64,000 nt of DNA from Eleusine coracana subsp. coracana (Eukaryota; Streptophyta; Magnoliopsida; Poales; Poaceae). The notes under the pieces were generated by a model. That model was not told where the DNA came from. It searched no databases and was given only the letters and a program-made list of their open reading frames with translations. The stretch covers positions 14,910,501-14,974,500 of the forward strand of contig CM064417.1 in the NCBI GenBank assembly GCA_032690845.1, given 5' to 3'. Of this stretch, positions 1 to 11,437 are shown one piece after another; the first letter of the stretch is position 1, and each line of letters begins with the position of its first letter. The translations under genes were made by a program, and so were the position numbers.

Positions 1-649
1 TCAACTAGTTCATGGTTTAGGCAGGGGAAGCCGACTACTTCACCGTGTCAGCTTTTAGCTTCATTCCGTGCCGACCTCACAGCTTCGTGTGGACTGTTGA
101 CCTTGAGTTATTGCCTCATCCTCTCGCTTCATAAGGTTCCCAAGATTTGAGCACTCAAAATCAAACGTTTAATAACAAATAATTTGGTATTGAAAAAAGA
201 TAAGATATTCCCGTCATTGTGTTATTCTTGTCATGATGAATATGACAACTCAAACATAATTAACAATATATTTTTTGATGTGAAGAGTGCGCATTGTATT
301 TTGATGCCAAGGGTTGTAATTTTATTATTGTGAAGGATGTTGTGAAACTTGAAGCTTCTAGCCGTTCAAGTGTGGATGAAATTCCACCATAACAGTTCAA
401 AGATGAAGGCTGTGAAAATGTTCACCTAACTCCCTGTTGACCTTCTCATCATCTCTAACTATAAATTGAGAAGAGAAAGGGATGGGAAAAAAGAGCGAGC
501 TCTCCTCTGCTCACTGTAATTGAAAACCAATAATAAAGCATCCACAAGTTCTCCATATTTTCTTGTGTCATTTGTGTGTGCTAGTGTGATCAAAAGAGCC
601 AGTTTCTTAACACGTTATCGGCACGAGTTTCTACCAAGAGTTAACATGC
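1..649 (+). other. Left edge; possible LTR remnant
   Basis: No intact gene is visible. From about 430 to 610 the sequence looks like the 3' part of an LTR, with a short purine-rich leader and a TGTGTG-rich stretch. It is followed at 611-627 by CACGTTATCGGCACGAG, a string I associate with the boundary just downstream of some plant copia LTRs. No second LTR or target duplication can be seen because the window starts here, so the assignment is weak. Confidence 0.25.
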
Positions 650-1625
650 AAAAGGTAAGAAATTGATTCATGTTGATCCACGAACATCTGCATCTGCAGT
701 TCTATCCTACGCTTTATTATTGTGAACAGTCATTTTACATTAAACTGAACAGACATTATGTGCGAGAGCATCCAAACGCGATTGAAATAAATGAATATTT
801 ATGGACAAACATTCAAATACTTTCTCATTGCAGGAAAGTTTAAGGCATTCAAATACCATGCACGCGTGTCTCATACGTATTGTCAATTTAATCAGGTTCG
901 TTTGAGTTTTTTTTTCCTAAGAATTCCATACTCCTAAAATTTGTAGATGAATTTATAAGTTGTATGCAAACAACAACTTATAGGATGGTGTGTCATGGTC
1001 GCTTGACACTACTAAATTTTAGCTTATAACATGGTTGTTTCGTGAAACAACATCTTTCTTCATCTCTCTTTATCTTCTATTTCATAAAAAAAAAACTCCC
1101 GTAGCAGCGCATGACGAGATTACAAATGAGATCATCCGCGTGTGTGCCATTGTAACTCCTCTTACCAGGCATGCATATAGCATTGTTACATCTAAAATGT
1201 TTGATACTTACGTTTCACGGTATAACTAAGGCCGTTAATTAACCTAGCAGTTTGACCTAGGAATTTATGAATTGCAGCAATAGAACGAATCCTGTGAGTT
1301 TTTGGCACCTTGGTCTCTCTTACACAAAACACTGCGTGCCCCCCTTTCGTTAGTTATTAACTACGCAGTTTCTCTGTCCCAGTCAATACACACGGTAGCA
1401 TCTTCGCAGAGAACAACTATGCAGTTCTTGCTCGTTGTCTGACAACCATGTGACGCTACTATTGCCTGACTACCCTTAGCGACACCATTGGTCGCCCCCG
1501 ACGCATCAAGTGGCGATTAGACAAGCTATCTTTTTTTATCTCATGCAATTAGATAAGCTATTGTTGTTTCTTCAAAAAAAGATAAGCTATTGTTCATATA
1601 GAGTCGGGACTCGAGAATGAAATGA
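650..1625. other. Intergenic, nothing recognised
   Basis: AT-rich DNA with only short frames (longest about 64 codons at 1035-1229) that lack codon bias or known motifs. I see no transposon termini. Confidence 0.5.
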
Positions 1626-1743
1626 ACAAGGGCATGCCGACTTTCTTTTGGGTCATCATTGGTCGCCAACGATGATGGATCATATGCAGCATAACCATGT
1701 GTTGTGAAGTTTGTGCGATATTATACGCATAAGTGGATAAGCC
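1626..1743 (+). repeat. Degenerate tandem repeat, unit 1 of 3
   Basis: The unit begins with GGCATGCCGACT and continues through GCAGCATAACCA, then TTGTGCGATATT, to GGATAAGCC. The same ordered blocks recur at 2199-2328 and, more decayed, at 2354-2470. The hAT element at 1804-2166 separates this unit from unit 2. Confidence 0.6.
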
Positions 1744-1803
1744 CGCCACTAGAACTTTTTTTTATTGGATTTTGTGTTCACAAATCGTTGTTGTAATAGT
1801 GAG

Positions 1804-2166
1804 CAGGGTTGACAAAACTAGGGTTAACCAGCCGGTTAACCCGGTACCCGTAAACCCATTTGGGCTAGTTACACCGGTTGCCCATTTAATCTCCGATTTT
1901 TTAAAAAAATTGCATACAACAAAACTAGTAAAACTGATCGGTTAACTGTTAAAATTGGCTGATTATTCATCAAAACTGTTAAAATTTGGATTTGAAAAAA
2001 AATCTATCAACAAAACCGATAAGATCGGCCGGTTAACCGATCCTAAACCATCTGTTTAAGAACGAATTTTGTTTAATTAACCGACCGATTTTCAGAGCTT
2101 TATCGAAACAAGTGCACAGAAACGGTTATGATCGGTTCTTCCGGTCCAACCAATTTTGTAAACCTG
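1804..2166 (+). mobile_element. Non-autonomous hAT-like element
   Basis: The left end reads CAGGGTTGACAAAACTAG and the right end is its imperfect inverse, TTTTGTAAACCTG. The flanks are ATAGTGAG (1796-1803) and GTAGTGAG (2167-2174), an 8-bp target duplication with one mismatch, which is the hAT signature. The 363-bp interior is AT-rich with repeated CGGTTAACC-type motifs and no transposase, so it would need a transposase supplied in trans. It sits between two units of a tandem repeat and so inserted after that repeat arose. Confidence 0.7.
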
Positions 2167-2198
2167 GTAGTGAGTGATCCAATAGTAAAGAAATAACA

Positions 2199-2328
2199 CC
2201 AAGGACATGCCGACTCATCTTGACGACGACACGTACCATTGTTAGAGAGTACCCACGCGACGCACTGCGCAGCATAACCAAGTTGTGATGTTTGCACGAT
2301 ATTCTACTGACAAGTAGATAAGCCAGTG
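2199..2328 (+). repeat. Degenerate tandem repeat, unit 2 of 3
   Basis: It shares GGACATGCCGACT, GCAGCATAACCAAGTTGTG, TTTGCACGATATT and AGATAAGCC in the same order as unit 1, with small indels. Confidence 0.6.
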
Positions 2329-2353
2329 GTCTTGTAGGATATAGGAAATGAAA

Positions 2354-2470
2354 CCAAGAAGGGCATGCCGACTCTCTACTTATAAAGACCATTGGTAGAC
2401 CGTAGACATCACCAACAACACATCATGTGGTATAAGCAAGTTGTGCAATATATGAATAAGTTGTGCTGCA
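2354..2470 (+). repeat. Degenerate tandem repeat, unit 3 of 3
   Basis: Starts ACCAAGAAGGGCATGCCGAC and keeps the CATTGGTAGACC and AAGCAAGTTGTGCAATAT blocks. It is the most diverged copy. Confidence 0.5.
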
Positions 2471-4232
2471 CATTTGTTGGATGAACATATACATGATTCC
2501 CAGTATGAGGACAGGGAATACGTTTTTGCAATCACAACACCTTGTCCAATGGCATGCAATAATTGTATATAGAAATTATCACTGTAACTCATTATGTGTG
2601 CGATGTTTTTTGAAAAAAAATCTCAATTACTTGGAAAACAGCAATTTCAACAGTAACTACAGAACTTGTATTTGACACATTTCATTTTTATTTTATTATA
2701 CATTAAAGACATGAGACTTGTTACGGTGTTTGACTGGTTCCTCTCCCACCGATTATTAAGAGCCGTTGATTATAAAGGGGCTGTTAAGGACTCTAATTCA
2801 TTCTAAGAGAGGGTCTTAGGTAATTTTTTCTGTGATCTAGATCTGCTTCTGCTATGAGCCTGTGACACGTTAGCCTCTGCCTTGTCTTCTTCTACCTCCC
2901 GATCAAATTCAGAAACTGGAACAACGCCGCCGCGAGGACACCAGCATGGCTCTGACAGTGTGCCTCTAGCCTCTGTTTCCTCACTGTGAGCGCTTCCGTC
3001 AACGCCCCTTCTCTCTTCCTGGAGGCCCAACTGATGCCGCCATCCCCTCTTTCATCGATCCTGATGGTTAAAATCATTGGCGCCTCTGTATTTTCTCTCT
3101 TCCTCGCTTGCTCTCTGTTCCCAATCGAGAAAGGCAAGAAGAGTGGTCGCCTCAACCGTCAACCACTTCTAGAGGTTCCTCGCATAACTACGTATTCAAG
3201 GCCTCATCGCTTTGGTCGGATCGAATGGCGCTCTTGCTATGGCCACTGGCCAGCCCTGCCGTCCATGGATGTCAGGCCATGCTACCTACAGGACCGATAG
3301 GAAAGTACTAAATTGTCCTTATTAATTTGAAGAAAAAGAGAAAATTAGTACATGGCTCACTGTTTTATGGTACTGGTCCATAACTTAAAGTACTTTTCAC
3401 TAGCTTCCTTTTATCTATTAATCATTAGATCTGAATCAATGAACAGTTAATATTATTTCCAAACACCATAACATTTCTCTAAAGACATACGTCTCAAAAA
3501 GCTGGATCAACTTTTTCTGCAGGAACTTTTTTAGAAAAGAAACTGTAACTTCTCATGGGTAAAGTATGTATTGTCACAATATCAAATGTTTTATAGCCAA
3601 AATAAAAGATCAATGTGTCCTTAGTTAAATATAGGGCGTCGTATGACCGGGGAGAGAGCTAGCTAGCTACCACGTACTCAACAAAAGCAGGGACCAATTG
3701 GCCTCGTTCTCTTGTGCATAATAATTTTTACACACCACATGAATACAAACTTTGCTTTGCTGTACATACTTTATTGACTGTATATAGATGTGGCTCTTCC
3801 GCGGACGTATTCTTAAATTCACCATATTCAAATGCAACTTGCTGGTTCTGTCTATGTCAGTTTGAGGATCACTGGCAGAGACTCAGTTTGCTGGACAGCA
3901 TTATTGCCTCGTACTAATTGTTTGCGTATGAGAAGCTGAAGCTCCATTGACCTTGATCTGTAACTATACTAGTGGTCCTGTCATGCGTATATACTTATTA
4001 TGAATGAAATAGAGCCAGCATCATAAGGCTTGGACTGATACCGATGGAACTCAATATATATCGATGTTGTTTCTCTGTTCACATCACACATGACTTATGT
4101 ACGGAGACCGGCTAAATGAATAAGCAGAACCAATAAGCCAAATGCACTTGTTTCGATAAAGCCTAGTACATGTATTGCTCGGTAGGGTACAACAGATTCA
4201 TGCATGAGAAAATTACTAAGTTTTATAAAAAC
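2471..4232. other. Intergenic with a GC-richer island
   Basis: No gene can be supported. About 2890-3300 is GC-richer than its surroundings and holds open frames on both strands, none recognisable. Matching 13-bp ends, GTTACGGTGTTTG near 2720 and the inverse of GTTATGGTGTTTG near 3460-3472, hint at a decayed DNA transposon of about 750 bp around this island, but I find no target duplication. Confidence 0.4.
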
Positions 4233-4235
4233 ATA

Positions 4236-4581
4236 GGGTGTGTTCGTTTCTTTGGGTCTAAATTTTAGTGCTGTCATATCAATCTTTCGAATGCTAAATA
4301 TATAAATTAAAAATAAAGTAAATATAAAAATAATTACACAGTTGGATGTTAATTTATGAGACAAATCTATTAAGGTTAATTAAGTCATCATTAAGAGATG
4401 TTTATTATAGCATCATATTATCTAATCATAGTTTAATTAGTCTTAATAGATTCGTCTCGTCATTTAAAGGGTGGGTTATGGACTGGGTTTTGTCAGTAAT
4501 CTATATTTAGTACTTTTAATTAGTATCTTAATATTTAATAGGACGGATCTAAAAATTACAGGGCAGGAAACGAACAGACCC
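4236..4581. mobile_element. Grass MITE, 346 bp
   Basis: The left end GGGTGTGTTCGTTTC pairs with the inverse of the right end GGAAACGAACAGACCC. A longer subterminal palindrome, GAGACAAATCTATTAA against TTAATAGATTCGTCTC, makes most of the element self-complementary. The flanking ATA on both sides (4233-4235, 4582-4584) suggests a 3-bp target duplication. The layout is that of an abundant grass MITE group. I do not assign a superfamily because the 3-bp site is not a clear TWA. Confidence 0.7.
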
Positions 4582-4584
4582 ATA

Positions 4585-6779
4585 GATACGTTACACTGGC
4601 GTGACCAAAGCACAACAATACAAAATTGCAGGATGGTTTTGGGTCGATCCCTATGATGCGGTGTTATCCTGGCAAGACCGCAAAAGGCACCCCAAACCTA
4701 ATCCTCTGTTTCATCACTCATCAGCAAGAAGTGATGACGATTAAAGGTGTCCAAACGGGCCGCCCGGGCTGGCCTGCCCAGACACGAAAAGACGTGCCGC
4801 CTGCTCAAACCACTAAGCTATGTTACTTTATTTATTTACATATAAAATATTTTTTCTATTTATTATATATCACTAGTAAAATACTTGTGTGTTGGTTGCT
4901 ACGGGTTTTAATAAAATATCACAAAATATAGACGTCCATAGATATATGTTCCCGTGTGTTTCTATGAGCATAAAAACTAACTGTAGCATGAGAATTGTAG
5001 ATTGATGATGCAAATAAACATATGTATATGCCTGTGCAAAGACTCCTCAAATATATCACTATTTCAATTCTTTTTTTCCATATGAGGGGGAAGGATTGCA
5101 TTCTCGTCAGTAATTAATTGAGAAATTGACATTGTTATTCGCTCAGTTTTCACATGATTGGAGTTAAAAAACAATGGGCCTTAAATATTATCAATAACTA
5201 CACACTATCTCTCATACAACAAAGAATAATAGCGACATATACATATATTCTAATTGCTAAGTTAATGAGCAGATAATTACATATCATTTTATTAAAATTC
5301 TTTAGGAGCAATATCACAAATGCTTTCAGACCATATCAAAGACCATGTCACTCACCACAAGTGTTATGTATGCACCATTCACAAGTCAGATTAAATAAAC
5401 CAAACTATCCGACAACCAAAACACATCGGTTCCTATGTCACATCTATTTAGTTACAATGGCATGCAGCATGAGTCTCTACAAGCAGTTGCAAGTAAAAAC
5501 TTAACATGACAAGGTTATAGCTTTCAACATAGCATCTAGGTGAAAACAGTCCATAAAAGATCTGACTGTAGCTATGAAACAAATGGAAAATGGGGATAGC
5601 TTCCGACACATCAATTTCAGTGAAACAAGTAAATGAATTAGACCTTGTAAATGAGTAAGTTGTGTGCAATAAAGAGCTGTGGATAATAATACGAAGACTA
5701 ATCATACGCCATTGTGCTAATGATTGAGCTAAGATGGAGTCCAGAATAGGGGAGAATCATCAAAAATATCAAAACAAATATAGCATCTTTTTGTTATCCA
5801 ATGTGAGCCTCTGCATCCAATTTCACAGGTGCTCCATTCCTTTCGTCTCAAATGGTTTGAACCAACCTCCACATGAGCTCTATTCAGTTATATCCGTGAG
5901 TTTGTTAGATGAAGCAGGTGAGAAGAAAAGAGAAAAAGGAGGCCAAACTTAACTTATGTCGATAGCCTTTAGCAATCCTGATGATAAAGATGTGTTGAAT
6001 TTCCTTCATTTCCTTCTCATAAGAGCTTTATTTCTATTTTTTTGCTTCCAACATTTGGATTTTCATCTTCTAGATGCGCCAACAAAAATAAGCTAATAAA
6101 CAATGGAGCAAATCCTTATGTTATAGAGCATAGCATATGGATTTCAGAAACAGCTTTCTAGAAAAACGTAACCATGCATTTGCCAAGACAAAACCTTCGG
6201 CACCTTCCATGTAAAAATAAGAACTTTTATAGAATATGGGTTATTGTACCATTTGCATGTAAAGGAAAGTCTATGCAAATGATAGTGTTCAATAGTTCCT
6301 TAACCCACATTTCTATATCTATAAAGCTAGGCTATTATGCCACTGCTAAGCAATCGCCAAGTCATAGGACTACATAGAGGTAGCTGTCACTAATAACTAT
6401 AAATAGCCAGAGAAAATGCCATGAAAAGACGCACATAGGAAGAGGGCGCTGCTGCCACGCTGTTGGCAAATGGCGAGGGAGGATCTCTACTGTAGCGAGG
6501 AAGGAAGGAGGAGCCCAGCAACCTGCACGCCCGCGCCGGTTGCAGCTGCTCACCTTTTGTGCGTGTTGACCGGGCTCCGCGGCAACCATAGTTTGCTACC
6601 GAACTCGAAAGGGCTCCCAACTCAAACCTGTTCAATGATCTCTGCTGCACGATCGCAAGATTGCTCCCCGACTGCTTATCATCTAGAAGCGGAGGCGCAT
6701 GATTAATCTGAGTAGAGTACGGACCTCGAGTCCTCGACTGAATCGTGAGCGATGTTATAGGGATTGGACGGCTCAGACA
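4585..6779. other. Intergenic, nothing recognised
   Basis: Mostly AT-rich. A GC-richer patch at about 6420-6710 contains overlapping open frames on both strands (up to 86 codons), none resembling a known protein. I see no RNA gene and no transposon ends. Confidence 0.5.
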
Positions 6780-6781
6780 TA

Positions 6782-7016
6782 CTCCATCCGTTTCAAAATT
6801 ATTATTGTTATTGATTTTTTTTATAAATTTTAATCATTCATCTTATTTAAAAAATTATCTCAAATACACAAAATTATTAATTATATTTTAAGTTTATTTA
6901 GTAATGAAACTCATCATAAAAAAATATCTGATAATTTTCAAATTATTTTGAATAAGATGAATGGTTAAAAGTAACGAAAAAAGTCAACGGTGATAACAAT
7001 TTTAAAACAAAGGGAG
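6782..7016. mobile_element. Stowaway MITE
   Basis: The termini are CTCCATCCGTTTCAAAATTA and, inverted, CTCCCTTTGTTTTAAAATTG. The element is flanked by TA at 6780-6781 and 7017-7018. Terminal CTCCCTCCGT-type repeats with a TA duplication define Stowaway (Tc1/Mariner) MITEs. At 235 bp and AT-rich, with no coding capacity, it fits the usual size. Confidence 0.85.
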
Positions 7017-7018
7017 TA

Positions 7019-7678
7019 AGCAATTTACATGGACAGTCAGATTTGGCAACACCAAAACACTTTTTATTAGAGGACAGACGAACTCACCTAAATTAATAAG
7101 ATATAGAGATAAATAGGTCGTGACGTGCCATCTGTTGGACTTAGGCCTCGGCGCAAGCACGGCATGAAGCCTCGTGCTGACCCAGCCCAGCATGAAATAT
7201 TTTCGGACCATGTTGAACCGGTCTGGCACAAAATATTTTTGGGCCATGCCGATCTCATGCCATGCTTTTTTTCCATGTTTCAGGCCAGCCCACAGAGCAT
7301 GGTCCATTTGGACATCTTTAGCGACGATGTAGGCATTTATAGTATCCGCACGCGAAGTAGTGGCAGGTTTAGGGGTCGTGTTAATTTTGGCCCAGCCCAC
7401 TTGACATTGACGTTCCCTTGCTCTCCCGTACTTTTTTTCTTGGTTCGCTGCATTAAGGCCTGTTGTAGTTGCTTTCTCATTTGTTGTCGTAGCTTGCACA
7501 GTTGTGCTGAACTGCTGATAACAAGCCTCCCCGTTCCTGAACACGGCGAACGTGCCTCGTGCACTCTAGAGGACGGCAAGCTTGAGCGGGTGGTGAACAC
7601 GACAAAGGCACCTGCTGAACGAGCGCACGCCCAGCCCGAGCCCGTCAACGATCGGCAGAGCAAAACGAGAGAGGTTAG
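7019..7678. other. Intergenic repetitive DNA
   Basis: A 230-codon frame runs across 7125-7817 on the plus strand with overlapping frames on the minus strand. The content (GGCCCAGCCC, GGGCCATGCC and similar reiterated words) looks like decayed repeat rather than protein-coding DNA, and no domain is recognisable. Confidence 0.5.
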
Positions 7679-7979
7679 CACAACCGGGCCGGTGTGGCTG
7701 CTGGGCCCAGGGCATTTTGATTTTTTTTTCTTTCTTTTCACAACTGGACCGAGATGGTCGGGTCTTCATGTTTTTGCTTTTCAGGACTGGGCCAAGATGC
7801 CTTCTCGGTCAGGCTAAAATTGGCTCAGGAAGAAAAAACACCATTTGTACTTGTTTTTTTTTTCAGATTTCGAAGGAGATGGGTTTGGGGCTTTGGGCTA
7901 CTGTATAGCTAGTAATTTTTTCCCCTCAACACTTTCACTATTTTATTTTTTCAAATTTCTTTATCAGTTATACAGGCAA
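7679..7979 (+). repeat. Tandem duplication, copy 1 (intact)
   Basis: About 300 bp beginning CACAACCGGGCCGGTGTGGC and ending near TTTCTTTATCAGTTATACAG. It reappears immediately downstream, where copy 2 is split by a transposon. Copy 1 preserves the empty target site TTTTGCTTT near 7775. Confidence 0.8.
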
Positions 7980-8093
7980 TTGTTTTTGTTTTATTTGCAC
8001 AACCGGTCGGTGTGGCTGCTGGGCCCCATGACATTTTGATTTTTTTGCCTTTCTTTTCACAACTGGGCGGTCGGGTCTTCATGTTTTTGCATT

Positions 8094-9503
8094 GAGAAAA
8101 GTTCTGTTTAACTCTCTCAACTACAGACGGTAGAGCACTCTGCCTCTCTTACCTATAAAATCAGGTATCTGACACTCTCAACTCTTGTATCCGGCTCACT
8201 TTGACTTTTTGGCTGGTTTTAACAATGGTATTGATCCAGTCAACTGTCCCTGTCAGCATTTGGCACACGTCTTGTGCTGAGTCAACGGATACATGTGGTC
8301 CATTATTTTTCCTTTTTTCTTTCCCTTTCTTCTCTTCTCTCCTCCGCTTCTCCCTTTCTTCCCGACTCCTTCGGCGCCCCGCACGCACCGCCCTCTACGA
8401 ACAGTCGCGCCACCATGCTGCTGCTCTCCAAGTTTCTCCTCCTCGATGCCATGACCAGCCCGTGTCGTCCTTCTCCTTCGAGTACAACTTCATCTCCCCC
8501 TTGGACATGTCGCCGCCCGGGATCGCCTTCTAAGGGGACGTCTTCTTCAACAAGGTGATCCGCCTCACCCGCGATGAGTGCCTGGACCCCATCACCAGCA
8601 GCGTTGGGTTCGCCATCAGCTTCCTCGTCCTCTTCCCGCGCCGCCACCAACACCGTGAAGCTGATGCCCGCGCTCCACTGTCTGTCCTCTGCTCCAGCAG
8701 CGCCATCAGGGGCACTGGGCGAATGCAGAGCAAGCGACGCAGTGGAGGTTAGAGCGGCCGGGGTGGGAGAGGAAGTGGCAATGGGCGTCGACAGGGACAC
8801 CGTGCAGTGCACGAGTGGGTCCCCACTGAGGCGGTGAAGGATGGAGGTTGGACGTCATGGATGATGTCAAGGATGGTGTGCGCCGCGGCCGCCGCTGCCA
8901 CAACGGCAGAGGCTGAAGAGGACGATGACGACGAGGTGGGCGCGGAGAGCGAGGTCTGCCTCTCGAGGGCCATGGTAGATGCGAGCGTGATGACGGCTAC
9001 GAGCTCGTCCTCGTCGTGGAGATTGAGTAGGTCACAGAGGTTGCACGATCCCGGGGAGGCCGAGATCTTCGCCCGCCACCAGGTCGATTGGATGGAGGCC
9101 GAGCGCTGCTTCCTCGCTCGCGCCGTCGTGGCAGGGGATGAGGCCGTGTTCCTACGCTCCCGGCTCGCTGAGGCCGAGGTCGCCACGCTCCGAGCCCACG
9201 TCGAAGAACATCGACACGGCGCCGCCGCTCGGTGCGGTGCTTCCGTCGGATTAGATTTGCTAGGTCAATTGGGGGAAGAAGAAGAGATAAAAGAAAAGGA
9301 AAAGGAAAAAAGAGAAAAAACAATGTGGCATCTGACATGTGGAACCTATCAGGCCACGTCGGACGAAATCGCTTACAATACCGTTGAGGGAGTCGAAGTG
9401 AACTGGGTACAAGAATTAAAGGTGTCAGATATCTGATTTTATATATGGGAGAGACAAATTGCTCTACCATATGTAATTAAGGAATATAGATAGGATTTTA
9501 CTC
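8094..9503. mobile_element. Pack-MULE-like element with captured DNA
   Basis: The ends are long imperfect inverted repeats of about 100 bp: GAGAAAAGTTCTG on the left and, inverted, GAGTAAAATCCTA on the right. They share GGTAGAGCA, TATAAAATCAG and TATCTGACAC in the same order. The flanks are TTTTGCATT (8085-8093) and TTTTGCTTT (9504-9512), a 9-bp target duplication with one mismatch, typical of Mutator-like elements. There is no transposase. The interior from about 8390 to 9260 is strongly GC-rich with codon-like texture, unlike the AT-rich DNA outside, as expected of captured exons. The source genes are not recognised. Confidence 0.8.
8414..9260. pseudogene. Captured gene fragments, source unknown
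   Basis: Both strands carry fragmentary open frames in this GC-rich interior. The most exon-like plus-strand part (about 8455-8580) reads SSFSFEYNFISP, then an in-frame stop, then GDVFFNKVIRL. Another plus frame near 9030-9200 reads EIFARHQVDWMEAERCF with an Ala/Glu/Arg-rich continuation. On the minus strand 8303-8812 and 8749-9186 are also open. Stops and frame changes mean no complete protein can be made. I cannot name the donor genes. Confidence 0.4.
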
Positions 9504-9796
9504 TTTTGCTTTTCAGGCCTGGGCCAAAATACCTTCTCGGGCAGGCTAAAATTGGTCCAGGAAGAAAAAAGACCAACTTTTTTTTTTTAGATTTCGAAGG
9601 AGGTGGGTTTGGGGCTTTGGGCTACTATATAGCTGGTAATTTTTTTTCCCTCAACACTTTCACTATTTTATGTTTTTCAAATTTTTTTATCAAAGTTATA
9701 CATCATTAATATAATAAGAAATTTCTTGTATAGAAAAGATGACATTTTAGAGAAAAACATTTTATTTTTACATCAAAGCTGACTACTAAAAAATAA

Positions 9797-10327
9797 GGGT
9801 AATTTGTCTAGAACACACCAATAAAACATGGTTTTGTACTGAACATATCAAATAAATCAAATTTAGTTGATACACATTGCGATTATAGGAATTTTCATCT
9901 GACACACACTATTACCATTTAACTTTTATTTTCAATTTTTTATCTTAATATATAAAATATGTAAAAGAATGAAACTTTGCATTATTGCATTATCTATCAT
10001 TATAAAATAGAGCAAGATATTTTTTGATTGTTGAGATGGCTTGCTCGATAAATTAAATACTAAAGCAATGAGTAAATAATAAAAATAGTCAAAAATATTC
10101 TAACTCTATTTTTATAATAGAGATTACAACCGTGAATATTTGTGCCAAGTTTTAAATTTTGATGTATTTTATATATTAAGATAAAAAGTTAAAAATAATA
10201 GTTAAATGATTATAGTGTGTTTTAGATGAACTTTTCTAGAATCATAGTATATATCAGCTAAATTTAATTTGTTTAATATGTTCTGGATAAAACCACGTTT
10301 TGTTAGTGTGTTACAAATAAATTTCCC
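9797..10327. mobile_element. Mutator-type MITE with long TIRs
   Basis: Roughly the first and last 165 bp are imperfect inverted repeats: GGGTAATTTGTCTAGAACAC on the left against GGGAAATTTATTTGTAACAC when the right end is inverted. The homology runs on to TTTTTATCTTAATATATAAA near the middle. A perfect 9-bp duplication AAAAAATAA flanks it (9788-9796 and 10328-10336). The 531-bp element has no coding capacity and could fold into one long hairpin. Confidence 0.85.
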
Positions 10328-10336
10328 AAAAAATAA

Positions 10337-11281
10337 AATAAAAAGTTGGTCATGAAAATTCTTAGTTGCGACGATCAACAAGTGTCATAAAATTGCGGCT
10401 TCCTAATTTGCCTCTTATGAATGGTTCATCGTAATATAACATTAGCCTAGTTTGGAATAATTTTTATATGATTTTTACAACACCCATGAAATCATCGTTG
10501 CTAAATTGAATAAAACGTTATAAAATAAGGTACTCTACTATGTTTTTACTAAATGTCGCTTTATAATCATCGTAGAATGTCATATTTTTTATACTGTTAT
10601 AAAAGACACGCACAAACATGGAATGGAGAGGTGGATTTTTGCTGCTAAATTGTTTTCTAGTTTATTTATTTCATGAACACATATTCAAGATGGATTTTTC
10701 AACATGGGAAGGAAAATCCATTCTACTCTCAGGTGTAGTTACTCTCACGTTAAAAAAATCTACCTTGGGTATGTGTTCATACCTATTTATCATTTTGAGT
10801 ATGTACACATACTTTAAAGAAGATTTTTGAGAGTGATAACCAGAAATTTTTTTGAAGGATCTTCTACTTATAAACATATGAACATATATCATATTTACTG
10901 CTATATAAAAGTGAGTATGTTCACATACTTCATGTATCCCAACAAAAAAAAAGTGAATATATCCACATACCCTTTAGTATAACTATATATTTAATTTACA
11001 AACCTCAAGTATATAATGATACTTTTTAGATTGTGAGATATACATGTAGGAGTAGCTACTCGTGGGATATATATATATATATATGAACAACGAAGGGAAA
11101 TGATGGCCGACTGGATCGGCTGCCATGCACGACATGCACCATGATGACATGCCACATGACGCGCTCCGCATGAACTCGCATGCGTCAAACTCTACAAACA
11201 CGCACGACCGAGGAACGCGACCGTGCTCTCCACTAAGAAAGCGGTAAAATAGGGAAGCGTGTAAAAATAAACTTCTAAAGA
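10337..11281. other. AT-rich intergenic DNA
   Basis: No gene seen. Between about 10770 and 10980 the near-palindromic word GTATGTNCACATAC recurs in several variants, and there is a short AT microsatellite near 11071-11084. Confidence 0.5.
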
Positions 11282-11388
11282 TTATTTCCTCCGTTTAAAA
11301 AATCTTATCGTTAAGATAAGATAGGCTAGTGTAAATTTGCACTAATAAGACTGTTATATAACAACATGAAAAACGGAACAGAGGAGTA
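11282..11388. mobile_element. Short Stowaway-like remnant
   Basis: The left end has TTTCCTCCGTTTAAAAAATC and the right end inverted gives CTCCTCTGTTCCGTTTTTC, resembling Stowaway termini, with TA near both edges. At about 107 bp it is shorter than usual and may be internally deleted. It lies about 50 bp beyond the stop codon of the polyketide synthase gene. Confidence 0.4.
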
Positions 11389-11437
11389 AGTGATACGCTC
11401 TGAAATATTCTAACAGAGAGCCGCATAAACAAAGAGG

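Larger units (their letters stand above)
7998..9702 (+). repeat. Tandem duplication, copy 2 (split)
   Basis: 7998-8093 matches the first third of copy 1 and 9504-9702 matches the rest. The 1410 bp between them is the Pack-MULE-like element. Joining the two parts at the 9-bp site restores co-linearity with copy 1, so the duplication predates the insertion. Confidence 0.8.

Noticed and set aside
2720..3472. A 750-bp DNA transposon bounded by GTTACGGTGTTTG-type ends
   Set aside because: Only 13 bp of terminal match and no target duplication; left as a hint within the intergenic entry.
7125..7817. 230-codon frame and overlapping minus-strand frames
   Set aside because: The composition is that of repetitive GC-rich intergenic DNA, part lies in a tandem duplication, and no conserved motif is seen.
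8201..8812. A complete gene inside the Pack-MULE-like element
   Set aside because: Stops interrupt the exon-like plus frame and the minus frames lack recognisable domains; only captured fragments can be supported.
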